This document shows, one piece after another, positions 8,397 to 18,158 of a DNA stretch of 64,000 nucleotides. The notes beneath the pieces were generated by a model. The model was not told the origin of the DNA and did no database searches. It saw nothing but the letters and a program-made list of their open reading frames with translations. The stretch is from Sphingobacterium corticibacter (lineage in GTDB: Bacteria; Bacteroidota; Bacteroidia; Sphingobacteriales; Sphingobacteriaceae). The stretch spans positions 62,001 to 126,000 of the forward strand of contig NZ_QDKG01000002.1 in NCBI RefSeq assembly GCF_003076635.1, read 5' to 3'. Positions within the stretch are counted from its first letter, which is position 1, and every line of letters starts with the position of its first letter. The position numbers and the translations under genes were made by a program.

Positions 8397-8915
8397 TTAA
8401 TATTCCCAACGTGGCTTGGGCACACAAGTAATATCTGCTGTTTTGCGTAGCACAATAGGTCGTTGGTCAAAGCGGCTTTCTAGCACCACACTATCCGCGC
8501 TTTGTGCCGTTATTTTGAATCTTGGAATATACGTTCCAGATCGGTAACAGCCAGAGATCTTTTGTTTAAAATTGGGTTTGGTGTACAAGCCATCTACGAT
8601 TAAGCTATCGCCACGCACCACATAAACGCCTTTGGCATACTCCGTCCAACTGCCAGATCCAAAACAGCTATCCGACATGTTTTTCACCGTAGAATTGACC
8701 CGAAGTGTGGCGTAAACAGAATCACAGGTCACTTTGAATTCGTGCAAGGTATAATGCAGCATCTGCTCTTGACCCGGAATGGAATCCTGCACCCATTCGC
8801 CCTGAAAAAAATCAGCTCCCGTCGTTTGCATTTCGGATTGCCGCACACAGCTGGCAGAAAACAAAAGCATGCCCACTAAAAGTAGGCATGCTTGGCTACG
8901 ATATCTATTTATCAT
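8397..8915 (-). CDS. Fumarase-linked hypothetical lipoprotein
   Basis: I do not recognise a named family with certainty. The 172-residue product has a lipoprotein signal (hydrophobic run ending LLFSASC). The mature part is rich in beta-strand patterns: an FFQGEWVQDSIPG start typical of lipocalin-like lipoproteins, then GSGSWTEYAKGVYVVRGDSLIVDG, consistent with a small beta-barrel. It ends 15 nt downstream of fumC on the same strand, so it is probably cotranscribed. A link to fumarase function is not evident. Confidence 0.7.
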   Translation of the reverse strand: MINRYRSQACLLLVGMLLFSASCVRQSEMQTTGADFFQGEWVQDSIPGQEQMLHYTLHEFKVTCDSVYATLRVNSTVKNMSDSCFGSGSWTEYAKGVYVVRGDSLIVDGLYTKPNFKQKISGCYRSGTYIPRFKITAQSADSVVLESRFDQRPIVLRKTADITCVPKPRWEY

Positions 8916-8930
8916 CGTAAAAATAATATA

Positions 8931-10328
8931 CTATTTGATGTTTCCAACCATCGTCTCTGGGCGTACCCATGCATCAAAATCTTCGGCAGTCACATAACCT
9001 AAGCGCACGGCTTCCTCTTTCAAGGTTGTGCCATTCTTATGCGCTGTTTGCGCGATTTCGGCCGATTTATAATAACCGATTTTGGTGTTCAATGCAGTCA
9101 CCAACATCAAGGAGTTATCTACCAACTCTTTGATACGCGTATGATTTGGCTCAATTCCTTGTGCACAATGCTCATCAAACGACATACAAGCATCGCCAAT
9201 CAGGCGTGCCGACTGCAAGAAGTTGTAGGCCATCAATGGTTTGAATACATTCAATTCGTAATGTCCTTGCGTACCACCAATGGTGATCGCGACATCGTTA
9301 CCCATTACCTGTGCTGCCACCATCGTCAATGCTTCACATTGCGTTGGGTTTACTTTTCCAGGCATGATAGAAGATCCCGGCTCGTTCTCTGGAATCAATA
9401 TTTCACCAATTCCCGAACGCGGACCAGAAGCCAACATACGGACATCATTCGCAATTTTATTCAAAGAAACCGCCAACATCTTCAATGCACCGTGAGATTC
9501 TACAATCGCGTCGTGTGCTGCCAAAGCCTCGAATTTGTTAGGAGCCGTCACAAATGGATGTCCGGTGAATTCAGCAATGTATTTAGCGACCAACACATCA
9601 TAGCCTTCTGGCGCATTTAATCCTGTTCCTACGGCTGTACCGCCCAAGGCGATTTCTGACAAGTGAGAAAGGCTGTTATTCAACGAACGCAATCCGTAAT
9701 CCAGTTGCGCTACATAACCCGAGATTTCTTGTCCTAACGTGATCGGCGTAGCATCCATCAGGTGCGTTCTACCAATTTTTACCACTTCTTTGAAATCAGC
9801 GGCTTTCTTCGCCAAGGTATTGCGCAATTGCGTCACACCAGGGATGGTTGTTTCTACGACCGCTTTGTACGCCGCAATATGCATTCCTGTCGGATACGTA
9901 TCGTTAGAAGATTGTGATTTATTTACATCGTCATTCGCTTTCAAGATAGGCTCGCCTTCACCGATCTGACCGCCAGCCAGTACTTGCGCACGATTGGCAA
10001 TCACTTCGTTCAGGTTCATATTTGACTGTGTACCAGAACCTGTTTGCCAGATCACCAATGGAAAATGCTCATCTAGCTTGCCAGCTAATATTTCATCACA
10101 CACTGCTGCGATGGCGTCTCTTTTTTCTACCGGCAATACGCCCAAATCGTAGTTCGCGTAAGCAGCAGCTTTCTTCAAGTAAGCAAAACCATCGATCACT
10201 TCTTTCGGCATAGAGGCCGAAGGACCTATTTTAAAATTATTGCGTGAACGCTCCGTTTGTGCTCCCCAGTATTTGTCTGCAGGCACTTGGACTTCGCCCA
10301 TCGTATCCTTCTCGATTCTGAATGACAT
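8931..10328 (-). CDS. fumC: Fumarate hydratase class II
   Basis: This 465-residue enzyme interconverts fumarate and L-malate in the TCA cycle and is the oxygen-stable, iron-free type. The start [20 protein letters not shown] and the superfamily signature [16 protein letters not shown] are typical; [10 protein letters not shown] and [10 protein letters not shown] supply further active-site residues. The length fits class II enzymes exactly when the ATG at 10328 is used; a longer frame upstream adds a non-homologous tail. A -7 element lies 26 nt upstream. The lipoprotein gene follows on the same strand. Confidence 0.97.
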   Translation of the reverse strand: MSFRIEKDTMGEVQVPADKYWGAQTERSRNNFKIGPSASMPKEVIDGFAYLKKAAAYANYDLGVLPVEKRDAIAAVCDEILAGKLDEHFPLVIWQTGSGTQSNMNLNEVIANRAQVLAGGQIGEGEPILKANDDVNKSQSSNDTYPTGMHIAAYKAVVETTIPGVTQLRNTLAKKAADFKEVVKIGRTHLMDATPITLGQEISGYVAQLDYGLRSLNNSLSHLSEIALGGTAVGTGLNAPEGYDVLVAKYIAEFTGHPFVTAPNKFEALAAHDAIVESHGALKMLAVSLNKIANDVRMLASGPRSGIGEILIPENEPGSSIMPGKVNPTQCEALTMVAAQVMGNDVAITIGGTQGHYELNVFKPLMAYNFLQSARLIGDACMSFDEHCAQGIEPNHTRIKELVDNSLMLVTALNTKIGYYKSAEIAQTAHKNGTTLKEEAVRLGYVTAEDFDAWVRPETMVGNIK

Positions 10329-10354
10329 AGTAAAATATGATTGTTTATATAAAG

Positions 10355-10362
10355 CAAAGTTA
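10355..10362 (-). promoter_or_regulatory. -7 element of fumC
   Basis: On the minus strand this reads TAACTTTG, an exact TAnnTTTG match, 26 nt before the ATG. Confidence 0.5.
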
Positions 10363-10427
10363 ATGAAAATAAGCCTTTTTGCGGAATGTGTATACCGCCG
10401 CAAGCAAAGTGAAATGTCACATTAAGG

Positions 10428-10997
10428 TCACATACCCAATCTTCTATTGAGGTGCTCCTTGATATGATGATACAATTGTTTGGGCTTGAGCGTACGCCAA
10501 GGAAAATCATTGAGGTAATCGCCGAAACTCACGTAATAATCGATCTGATTACGCACAAATTCCTCGATCACGTGCGGTCTAAAGTTGACCCCAGCAATCC
10601 AGCCATCCTCAATATCTTGAAACCACTCTTCGTAATACGAATCGTCCGACGCATGAAAGTTCAACACGTTCTCGCCGATCAGTACAAATTGGGTGATGCC
10701 CGCATTAATCATCACGTCGATAAGCTCTCGCTTCATCATCATCACATCGTTGTATATCGCATCGTTCCATTCCCCGATCAGCTCAATAACTGCGTATCCG
10801 CGATCATAGTCGGCATACAAAACTTTGAGGTATAGGGTGTGCGACCCAAAATCATCCCATTGTGGATGCAGCAGAAAGTTGTAGATCTTCTTATCAAATT
10901 CAAACTCACTATACTCCATTCCAAAGAATGGGCTGCGCTCATCTTCTGACGCAATGTAATCATCTCTCCAACTGTAAAAAGGCTCTATTTCGTGCAT
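10428..10997 (-). CDS. Conserved hypothetical acidic protein
   Basis: I do not recognise the family. The 189-residue protein has no signal peptide or membrane helix, is acidic and aromatic-rich (YSWRDDYIASEDERSPFFG near the start; NFHASDDSYYEEWFQDIED in the middle) and ends basic. The central alternating pattern (LYLKVLYADYDRGYAVIELIGEW) suggests an alpha/beta cytoplasmic domain. It has its own spacers on both sides, and the codon usage is like that of its neighbours, so it is probably a lineage-conserved single gene. Confidence 0.7.
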   Translation of the reverse strand: MHEIEPFYSWRDDYIASEDERSPFFGMEYSEFEFDKKIYNFLLHPQWDDFGSHTLYLKVLYADYDRGYAVIELIGEWNDAIYNDVMMMKRELIDVMINAGITQFVLIGENVLNFHASDDSYYEEWFQDIEDGWIAGVNFRPHVIEEFVRNQIDYYVSFGDYLNDFPWRTLKPKQLYHHIKEHLNRRLGM

Positions 10998-11108
10998 TTA
11001 AAGATTTTTTCAAATATTACAAATAATTTATTTTTATAAAAACATGTTGGACTTCATTTTGTACATAAAATAATTGTTATTATGTTTTTAACATTGTGAT
11101 TTTGCAAG

Positions 11109-11116
11109 TAATTTTG
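11109..11116 (+). promoter_or_regulatory. -7 element of the S41 protease gene
   Basis: TAATTTTG is an exact TAnnTTTG match 17 nt before the ATG at 11134. Confidence 0.5.
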
Positions 11117-11133
11117 CTTTCCAAACCACGCAG

Positions 11134-12750
11134 ATGCAGAAGGAGACTAGGAAAAATATTTTTGTTGCCGCCACTTATGGCGCGACATTAGTGCTGGGGT
11201 TAATTTTAGGGCAAAACTATGCTGATCAGCAAGGTAATAAGCCAGGAAATACCCTTGTACCTATCGGCCTTTCTGACAATACGTACAAGCTACAACAAGT
11301 CGTCGATCTGATCTCTGCCGCGTATGTGGATAGCATCAATACCGATTCGATACAAAACGGAGCAATTAATCATATTATTGCCCATCTAGATCCTTATTCT
11401 AGCTTTTTACTTCCCAAAGAATCTCAGTCTCAAACTGAAATCCTCGAAGGAACTTTTGAAGGCATCGGAATGGAATATTTCAACCTGAACGACACACTCT
11501 TAATCGTAGGATTGATTACCAATGGACCAGCAGATAAAGCCGGTTTCAAAGTGGGTGACCGCATCTTGCGCATAGACAATAAGCCGCTCGCTGGTGTTGG
11601 TGTTTCTAAAGAAGAAGTAGACAAGTTGATCCGTGGCAATCGCGGCTCGGAGGTCAGCTTCCACATCAAACGCGAGAACATTGAGCTTCCGGTACCTATC
11701 AAAGCGACGCGCGATCAAATCAATGTCAGTTCACTGGACGTAGCCTACATGATTGAGCCAACTGTAGGATTCGTTCGCATCCGTAGATTTGGGCAGCGTA
11801 CCGCGGATGAATTTCGATCGGCTATCATACAGCTGAAAAAACAAGGAGCGCAAAATTTAATTCTCGATCTTCGGGACAATGGTGGCGGATATTTTCATGT
11901 TGCGATACAATTAGCGGGCGAATTCTTCTCGGACAAACGCCTCATCGTGTATACTGAAGGTGCACACGAAAAGCGACGCGAATATTTTTCAGAGCGCACG
12001 GGAGAGTTTAAGGATGGCAAATTGGTGATATTGGTCAATGATCGCACCGCATCGGCTAGCGAAGTTGTGGCGGGCGCCATTCAGGACTGGGATCGCGGTA
12101 CGATCATCGGTCGTCGCAGCTACGGGAAAGGGATCGTGCAAGAGCAGTTTGATTTTGCAGACGGATCTACGATTAACCTAAGCATTGCCAAGTACTTTAC
12201 GCCGCTAGGCAGAAGCATTCAGAAAAAATACAGCGCCAACTGGTCCAACATGGATGCAAAGACCAGTTTGTACAAAGGATTGTGGGCGTTAGATACATTG
12301 TATGCGCATGGACAGGCTTACAAAACCGGTATGGGGCGCGAAGTTTACTCTGGCGGAGGTATTGTACCGGATATTCTTATTCCAAGAGATTACAACGAAT
12401 TGAGCTTGTTGTATCAGCAAATCTCGAAATCGAACTACTTGGATCAATTCGTATACGAGCGCTTCACCAAGCAGCTCCCTGCCTATTCTATCGAGAACTT
12501 TTTGCAAGGTTACAATTTACCTTATACTGAATATTTGGCTTTTATAGAGTTCCTGAACAAAACGGGAGGTATTGAGGTTTCTGCGCAAAAACAACGCGAT
12601 CTGCACGATCTCATCCAGACCGATATCGAAGCATTGGTAGGACGTTATTATTTTGGGCGCGAAGCATATTTCAAAGTCAAAAACCGCGATGACAAATACA
12701 TTCGCAAAGCGATGGAAGCCTTCGCGCCACAATTGATCGTACAAAAATAA
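11134..12750 (+). CDS. S41-family C-terminal processing protease
   Basis: This 538-residue exported peptidase has an N-terminal signal/anchor helix (about residues 9-28), a helical region, a PDZ domain (about 95-185, with GIGMEYFNL and GDRILRIDNKPL) and the S41 catalytic core. The nucleophile Ser lies in TASASE (about residues 305-310) and the base Lys in GRRSYGKG about 25 residues later. Such proteases trim the C-termini of periplasmic or lipoprotein substrates. A roughly 130-residue C-terminal helical extension follows the core. It is monocistronic, with an exact -7 element upstream and a hairpin overlapping its stop codon. Confidence 0.94.
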   Translation: MQKETRKNIFVAATYGATLVLGLILGQNYADQQGNKPGNTLVPIGLSDNTYKLQQVVDLISAAYVDSINTDSIQNGAINHIIAHLDPYSSFLLPKESQSQTEILEGTFEGIGMEYFNLNDTLLIVGLITNGPADKAGFKVGDRILRIDNKPLAGVGVSKEEVDKLIRGNRGSEVSFHIKRENIELPVPIKATRDQINVSSLDVAYMIEPTVGFVRIRRFGQRTADEFRSAIIQLKKQGAQNLILDLRDNGGGYFHVAIQLAGEFFSDKRLIVYTEGAHEKRREYFSERTGEFKDGKLVILVNDRTASASEVVAGAIQDWDRGTIIGRRSYGKGIVQEQFDFADGSTINLSIAKYFTPLGRSIQKKYSANWSNMDAKTSLYKGLWALDTLYAHGQAYKTGMGREVYSGGGIVPDILIPRDYNELSLLYQQISKSNYLDQFVYERFTKQLPAYSIENFLQGYNLPYTEYLAFIEFLNKTGGIEVSAQKQRDLHDLIQTDIEALVGRYYFGREAYFKVKNRDDKYIRKAMEAFAPQLIVQK

Positions 12751-12779
12751 GCCTTTCGAAAAATCATTTCCGAAAGGCT
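12750..12779 (-). terminator. Terminator of the NagB/PIG-L gene
   Basis: A 9-bp stem (AGCCTTTCG at 12750-12758 with CGAAAGGCT at 12771-12779) is followed on the minus strand by TTATTTTTGT. It serves the minus-strand gene ending at 12825 and overlaps the final codon of the plus-strand protease gene, which it may also terminate. Confidence 0.65.
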
Positions 12780-12824
12780 CATCTTTATATATATTGGTGC
12801 TTTCGCACCATGAATTCTCCAATA

Positions 12825-14741
12825 CTAGAATTTCCAGCGCACGAATGCTTCAATCGCTTCGTAGTTCGCCAATCCAAGTTGATGATACAAGCCTGCTGTC
12901 TCGCTCGTACGATCTTCGGCACGCACCCAGAATTCACGTGGATCATCTCCTGGGAATACCGGCACATCTTTCTGTGATTGGTGTTTGAAGATGGCAATAC
13001 GCTTGCGCTTCACCTCTTGTGGAGATAATGGCACGGCCATTTCGATCTCGTGGATCGGATATTCGTGCCATGCACCTCGGTACAACCACAACCAACAATC
13101 CTTCGTCCATTCATCTGTTTCTCTCAAGCGGATCAATGCTTGTAGAATAATATCAAAACATACACGGTGTGTGCCATGTGGATCGGCAAAATCGCCTGCC
13201 GCAAATACTTGGTGTGGTTTTACCTGACGAAGTAATTCCATGGTTTGTTGGATATCGTCTTCAAAATCTACTTCTTTAGAAAACTTGCCGCGATCATAGA
13301 ATGGCAAATCTTGGAAATGAATATGCTCATCTGGCAATCCAACAAAACGTGCTCCCGCAATCGCTTCTCCTTTACGAATCAAACCTTTGATCGTACGGAT
13401 CACTTCTGGATCTACTTGATTTGGCTTTTTAGATTCGAAGAAGGTTCTGGCTTCGTCGTATATTTTTTGTTTTGCTTCTTTTTCTTCAGCGCTAGATGCA
13501 AAATCAATCACAAACTCTAAATAGCGAAGCACATCATCATCCCAAACGGCCGTATTCCCAGAAGTCTGGTACGCCACATGCACCTGATGCCCTTGATCTG
13601 CCAAACGGATAAACGTACCGCCCATAGAGATCACATCATCATCTGGATGCGGGGAGAAAAGAATCACATTTTTAGAAGCTGGATTGGCACGCTCCGGACG
13701 ATTGGAATCATCCACTCCCGGCTTGCCACCTGGCCAACCTGTAATGGTGCGTTGTAATTCGTTGAACACGCGGATATTGATCCCATAAGCTGGTCCTTTC
13801 TCGGTCACCAACTGCGCCATACCGTGTGTATTATAATCGTCGTCCGTCAATTTCAGAATTGCTTTGTCCAATTCCAAAGAAAGCCAAACAACTGCTTTTT
13901 TGGCTAATTCATCTGTCCATACCACATCTTCCGCCAACCAAGGCGTGTCAAAACGCGTTAATAAAGAAGCGGCATCCTGATCTAATATGAATTCTACATT
14001 ATCCGAAAGTTGTAAGTAGGTTGCTGGAATATCTGCAGAAAGTTCGCCTTCGATGGCTTTCTTCACAATCTCGGCTTTCTTCTCATTCCAAGCCATCAAG
14101 ATAATCTCTTTGGCTTTGAAGATCGTACCAACTCCCATCGTAATGGCTTTGGTAGGTACATTTTCTTTACCACCGAAATCTCTTGATGCATCTCTACGCG
14201 TCAAGTCATCTAGAGTAACTAAGCGTGTACCAGAGTTTGGCGCAGAACCTGGCTCATTGAAACCGATGTGTCCTGTACGACCAATACCTAATAATTGAAT
14301 ATCTAAACCGCCATAACTGCTGATCTTGCGCTCGTAATCCTCACAGTATGCGTGAACCTGATCTGCAGGAACAGTACCATCCGGAATATGAATATTTTCA
14401 GTCGGAATATCAACCAGATCAAACAGGTGTTTTTTCATGAAAGAAACGTAACTCTGATCTGCCGTCGGGTGCATTGGATAGTATTCATCCAAGTTGAACG
14501 TGACAACATTTTGAAAGCTTAATCCTTCCTCGCGGTGCAAACGTACTAGCTCACGATACACTTTGATCGGAGTAGCACCGGTAGCCAAGCCTAAGATTGC
14601 TTTTTCACCGTTGTGTTGTTTGCTTTGAATTAAGTGTGAAATACGATGAGCTACGTCGATCGACGCTTCATCTGCTGTTGGATATACCTTCACAGGCACC
14701 TTCTCAAACCGAGTTTCTTCCAATAAATTTAATCTGGCCAT
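12825..14741 (-). CDS. Glucosamine-6-phosphate deaminase-like / PIG-L deacetylase-like fusion protein
   Basis: This 638-residue protein fuses two sugar-amine enzymes. Residues about 10-270 are NagB-like: ATGATPIKVY phosphate loop, NLDEYYP with the general-base Asp85, and GIGRTGHIGFNEP with His158 and Glu163. In E. coli NagB the latter motif is NDGHIAFNEP; the catalytic Asp141 is Thr156 here. Residues about 355-590 resemble PIG-L/LmbE N-deacetylases with SPHPDDD (364-369) and DPHGTH (521-525), both metal-binding motifs. The long fusion is known in Bacteroidota and annotated as NagB, but the Thr change makes the classic deamination uncertain. The start is the ATG at 14741; a -7 element lies 39 nt upstream. 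Confidence 0.85.
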   Translation of the reverse strand: MARLNLLEETRFEKVPVKVYPTADEASIDVAHRISHLIQSKQHNGEKAILGLATGATPIKVYRELVRLHREEGLSFQNVVTFNLDEYYPMHPTADQSYVSFMKKHLFDLVDIPTENIHIPDGTVPADQVHAYCEDYERKISSYGGLDIQLLGIGRTGHIGFNEPGSAPNSGTRLVTLDDLTRRDASRDFGGKENVPTKAITMGVGTIFKAKEIILMAWNEKKAEIVKKAIEGELSADIPATYLQLSDNVEFILDQDAASLLTRFDTPWLAEDVVWTDELAKKAVVWLSLELDKAILKLTDDDYNTHGMAQLVTEKGPAYGINIRVFNELQRTITGWPGGKPGVDDSNRPERANPASKNVILFSPHPDDDVISMGGTFIRLADQGHQVHVAYQTSGNTAVWDDDVLRYLEFVIDFASSAEEKEAKQKIYDEARTFFESKKPNQVDPEVIRTIKGLIRKGEAIAGARFVGLPDEHIHFQDLPFYDRGKFSKEVDFEDDIQQTMELLRQVKPHQVFAAGDFADPHGTHRVCFDIILQALIRLRETDEWTKDCWLWLYRGAWHEYPIHEIEMAVPLSPQEVKRKRIAIFKHQSQKDVPVFPGDDPREFWVRAEDRTSETAGLYHQLGLANYEAIEAFVRWKF

Positions 14742-14780
14742 TCTATTAAAATAAGTTTTATTACGGTAGTGATAGAATAG

Positions 14781-14788
14781 CAAATGTA
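14781..14788 (-). promoter_or_regulatory. -7 element of the NagB/PIG-L gene
   Basis: The minus strand reads TACATTTG, an exact TAnnTTTG match, 39 nt before the ATG at 14741. Confidence 0.45.
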
Positions 14789-14950
14789 ACGAAAAACCCA
14801 GAAAATTTTGGCTGAATCGAAGAAATATCGATCAAAAATATTCGAACTGCTACGGAAGTAAATAAATGCAGCTCTGAGACATACATCATATTTAAACTTT
14901 TTGCACATCGTCAGTCTAACTTTAATTAAATTTACAAAAACGAGAAATCT

Positions 14951-15616
14951 ATGAAGTCACTACTTGCATTCCTGATATTTTGCCTACCCATCATGGCCTT
15001 TTCGCAATCTAAAGAAGAACTAGTCGAGAAAATAACTGCAAATCCAAAGGATGTGGGTAGCATTGCTTTGATTCAGAAAGTTGGCGGCTACGATCCGGAT
15101 TACAAAGAACTGACAGCTCTATTTAAGAAACTGGACAAAAAAGTGCGTAAAAGCACGCAAGGACAGATTTTTGATCGCTACCTACAAGCGTTAGAAAACA
15201 GTTCGGTCGGCAAGAAAGCACCAAGCATTACCCAATTCGATCTAGAAGGATCACCGTATGCACTATCTGATCTGCAAGGACAGTATGTGTTGGTCGATTT
15301 TTGGGCGAGTTGGTGTCCACCTTGTCGTGCCGAAAACCCGAAACTGGTGGCGCTATATGAAGAATTTAAGAGCAAAAACTTTGAAATATTAGGTATTTCC
15401 TTCGACTCAGAATTCGAAAATTGGGCAAAAGCGGTAAAAGATGACAACCTGACTTGGAAGCATATCTCAGATTTGCAAGGCTGGAATAACTACGCGAGCT
15501 TGGTTTACGGTGTTAAAGCGATTCCTCAAAATATTTTGGTAGATCCTCAAGGCATCATTATCGGACGCAATCTACATGGCGACGCTCTTCGTGCTAAGCT
15601 GATGGAAGTCTTGTAA
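14951..15616 (+). CDS. TlpA-like periplasmic thioredoxin-family protein
   Basis: This 221-residue protein has a cleavable signal peptide (ending MAFSQ), a helical N-terminal region (about 20-85) and an AhpC/TSA-Redoxin type thioredoxin fold. The redox motif is WCPPC in FWASWCPPCRAENPKL, and the cis-Pro is in VKAIPQNILVD. It acts in the periplasm as a thiol-disulfide reductant, for example in cytochrome c maturation or general cysteine reduction. The upstream region has a near-match -7 element, TAACTTTA at 14917-14924. It stands alone between divergent and downstream genes. Confidence 0.9.
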   Translation: MKSLLAFLIFCLPIMAFSQSKEELVEKITANPKDVGSIALIQKVGGYDPDYKELTALFKKLDKKVRKSTQGQIFDRYLQALENSSVGKKAPSITQFDLEGSPYALSDLQGQYVLVDFWASWCPPCRAENPKLVALYEEFKSKNFEILGISFDSEFENWAKAVKDDNLTWKHISDLQGWNNYASLVYGVKAIPQNILVDPQGIIIGRNLHGDALRAKLMEVL

Positions 15617-15691
15617 TTCTGCCAAAAAGCCCCCAATCGAATAGTCTACCATCTTGCCAGACTTTTTCTTATATTAGAAAAAAATGAGGTT

Positions 15692-16879
15692 ATGAGAAAA
15701 GTAGAAACGGATTTGATTCACGAAGGCGAGCAGTATAATGATACACGAGCGGTGACACCGCCCATTTATCAGACAGCGACGTACTTGGCGGGTGGGACGA
15801 TGGAGGAACAATTATCTGATGCTACTGGAACCAAATCTCCTTATTTCTATCATAGACATGGTAATCCGACCAATAGTCAGCTCGGCGAAATAGTAGCCAA
15901 ACTAGAAAAGTCGGAAGATGCGCTCTTGTTAGCCACCGGTATGGCGGCGATTTCCACGGCTGTGCTCGCTACTGTTGTAGCAGGAGATCATGTCATTGTG
16001 CAAAAGGCACATTATGCCGCGGCACAGGTTTTCTTCCGCGAATTTCTTCCTGCTTATGGCATCGAAGTAACGCATGTAGATCAGACAAACATCGCTGAAT
16101 TTGAGGGTGCAATTCAGAAAAACACGAAGTTGATTTATCTCGAAACGCCTTCCAATCCCAATCTAGAAATCACGGATCTGGAAGCGGTGGCGCAATTGGC
16201 CCGAAAAAATCAGATCTTCACCATCGTTGATAATACGTTTGCTTCTCCGATTAACCAAACGCCTCTCGATTTTGGAATTGATGCTGTGATACACAGTGCG
16301 ACCAAATATTTAGGAGGACATAGCGATCTCACAGCTGGCGCAATCTGTGGCAGCAAAGAATTTATTCACAAAGCTTGGCGCAGATCATTGCTGTTAGGCG
16401 CTTCTCTTAGTCCGATGGATTCTTGGCTATTACTACGTGGGCTCAAAACGCTCTCGCTCCGTATCAAACAAATCAATGAAAATGCGCTAACATTAGCGAC
16501 TTGGCTGGAAGGAAAACAAGGAATTCAAAAGGTTACTTATGTGGGTTTGCCTTCGCATCCGCAACATGCTCTGGCCAGTAAACAAATGCGTGGATTTACT
16601 GGAATGCTGTCGATAGAATTGGCTGGTGAGGATGAACAAAAGGCTTACGCCAACGCGCAACGTCTGTTAGAGAAACTCGATATTTTTGCCAATGCAGTAA
16701 GCTTGGGCGGGGTAGAATCATTGATAACGCATCCAGCTAGCTTGTGGAACTCTACACAGCAGCCCGGAACACCTAGCAAACCAGCTTTCCCTTTAGGTTT
16801 GCTGCGCATCTCCGTCGGGATTGAGCATATTGACGATCTCAAAGCAGATCTGCAACAAGCGCTGGAATCCATACAATAA
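15692..16879 (+). CDS. PLP-dependent Cys/Met metabolism (transsulfuration) enzyme
   Basis: This 395-residue fold-type I PLP enzyme belongs to the cystathionine gamma-synthase / gamma-lyase / methionine gamma-lyase family. Visible motifs are YHRHGNPTN (Tyr and Arg contacting the PLP phosphate), TGMAAIST, the PLP aspartate in IVDNTFASP, the Schiff-base lysine in HSATKYLGGHSDLT, and the C-terminal substrate-arginine region LLRISVGIEHIDDL. Sequence alone does not separate lyase from synthase activity; the residue set is compatible with methionine or cystathionine gamma-lyase. No methionine biosynthesis genes sit beside it. An AGGTT lies just before the ATG. Confidence 0.88.
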   Translation: MRKVETDLIHEGEQYNDTRAVTPPIYQTATYLAGGTMEEQLSDATGTKSPYFYHRHGNPTNSQLGEIVAKLEKSEDALLLATGMAAISTAVLATVVAGDHVIVQKAHYAAAQVFFREFLPAYGIEVTHVDQTNIAEFEGAIQKNTKLIYLETPSNPNLEITDLEAVAQLARKNQIFTIVDNTFASPINQTPLDFGIDAVIHSATKYLGGHSDLTAGAICGSKEFIHKAWRRSLLLGASLSPMDSWLLLRGLKTLSLRIKQINENALTLATWLEGKQGIQKVTYVGLPSHPQHALASKQMRGFTGMLSIELAGEDEQKAYANAQRLLEKLDIFANAVSLGGVESLITHPASLWNSTQQPGTPSKPAFPLGLLRISVGIEHIDDLKADLQQALESIQ

Positions 16880-16902
16880 GATGCCATCTTCGCGGTGGCG
16901 TA

Positions 16903-18156
16903 TTATGCTTCGCCGCGAAGCAATTCGAAGATCGTAATCTCTGGCAATATACCGACGCGACCTGGATAACCCAAGAAGCCAAAGCCTGTATTCACATACA
17001 ATTTCTTGTTTCCATCTTTATACAAACCGGCCCATTCTGGATAGATATACTGCGCCGGACTCCACTGGAAATGTTCGGCACGCACACCAAACTGCATACC
17101 GTGTGTATGACCAGCAAACATGGCATCTACATCGCTATCCAACACTTGTGCACGCCAATGTGATGGATCGTGCGACATCAGCAATTTGACCGCATCTTCT
17201 TCAGTACCTTGTAATGCTTTAGCCAAATCTCCTTTTTTAGGAAAACGACCCATACCCCAGTTTTCGACACCCACAATAGAAATACTTTCGTTGCCCATCG
17301 TAATGCGACGATTTTCATCGCGAAGTAGATCCCAGCCCATGACTTTGTGCGTATCTACCAAATTTTGAAAATTTTTACGCTTCGCGGCCGAATCTTCAAA
17401 ACCATATTTGTAATCACCATAATCGTGATTTCCGAGCACAGAGAATACGCCCAATTCGGCCTTTACCTTAGCAAATATATCTTGGTAATCGCGCATTTCC
17501 GAAGCTTCATTATTCACCAAATCACCCGTGAAAAAGATCACATCAGGTTTCTCTCCCAGCAACATTTCTACACCGCCTAATACTGCTTTGCGATTGTAAA
17601 AAGAACCGGAGTGCACATCCGATAATTGACCCAATTTCATCCCATGAAACTCTTTAGGCAAGTTGGGAAGATATAACTTTTGATGACGAATTCTATAATC
17701 GTACGCACTGGAGATTACGCCCCAAGTTAATGGAAAGAAAGGTATGGAAGCTACCGCAAGCCCCGATTTTAATAAAAAATCTGATCGACTAATACCGTGT
17801 TTTTTTTCTTCGACCAGTTCTTCTTGTTTTTCGACAACTGGACTCGGTTCTTTCTTGCGAAATAATCTCGCGAGCCATACGCCTCCACGGCGAATATCGT
17901 CGATCAAAAGGATAATCACGTAGATCAGCTTGCAGACCACCGTAATAAAAAATGCGACCAAGATGATGGATCGATACATCAACGGAATACTAAATTTGTA
18001 GGAAACAAATACTCCTGCGGCTAGAATTGCGCTGTAACCCCACCAAACCCAAGTAAACCATTTCTTTTTGGCAAACTGTATTCCCGAGCTGCGCAGCGCA
18101 AAGAATATGTATAAGTCAAAAACAAATAGTAAAATGGTATTATAGATAATCATCAT
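16903..18156 (-). CDS. Membrane-anchored metallophosphoesterase
   Basis: This 417-residue protein has three N-terminal membrane helices (about residues 1-85), a charged linker, a further hydrophobic segment near 130-150, and a calcineurin-like phosphoesterase domain. The metal-binding motifs are complete: LSDVHSG, FFTGDLVN, GNHDYG, MSHDP and GHTHG. Relatives of the YkuE/YaeI type act at the membrane surface, possibly on lipids or peptidoglycan-linked phosphates. It begins 3 nt after the hemH stop codon on the same strand, so translation is probably coupled. Confidence 0.9.
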   Translation of the reverse strand: MMIIYNTILLFVFDLYIFFALRSSGIQFAKKKWFTWVWWGYSAILAAGVFVSYKFSIPLMYRSIILVAFFITVVCKLIYVIILLIDDIRRGGVWLARLFRKKEPSPVVEKQEELVEEKKHGISRSDFLLKSGLAVASIPFFPLTWGVISSAYDYRIRHQKLYLPNLPKEFHGMKLGQLSDVHSGSFYNRKAVLGGVEMLLGEKPDVIFFTGDLVNNEASEMRDYQDIFAKVKAELGVFSVLGNHDYGDYKYGFEDSAAKRKNFQNLVDTHKVMGWDLLRDENRRITMGNESISIVGVENWGMGRFPKKGDLAKALQGTEEDAVKLLMSHDPSHWRAQVLDSDVDAMFAGHTHGMQFGVRAEHFQWSPAQYIYPEWAGLYKDGNKKLYVNTGFGFLGYPGRVGILPEITIFELLRGEA

Positions 18157-18158
18157 AA

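Noticed and set aside
9039..9620. 193-codon open frame antisense to fumC
   Set aside because: It lies wholly within fumC, whose motifs are complete; the frame is a by-product of codon usage on the other strand.
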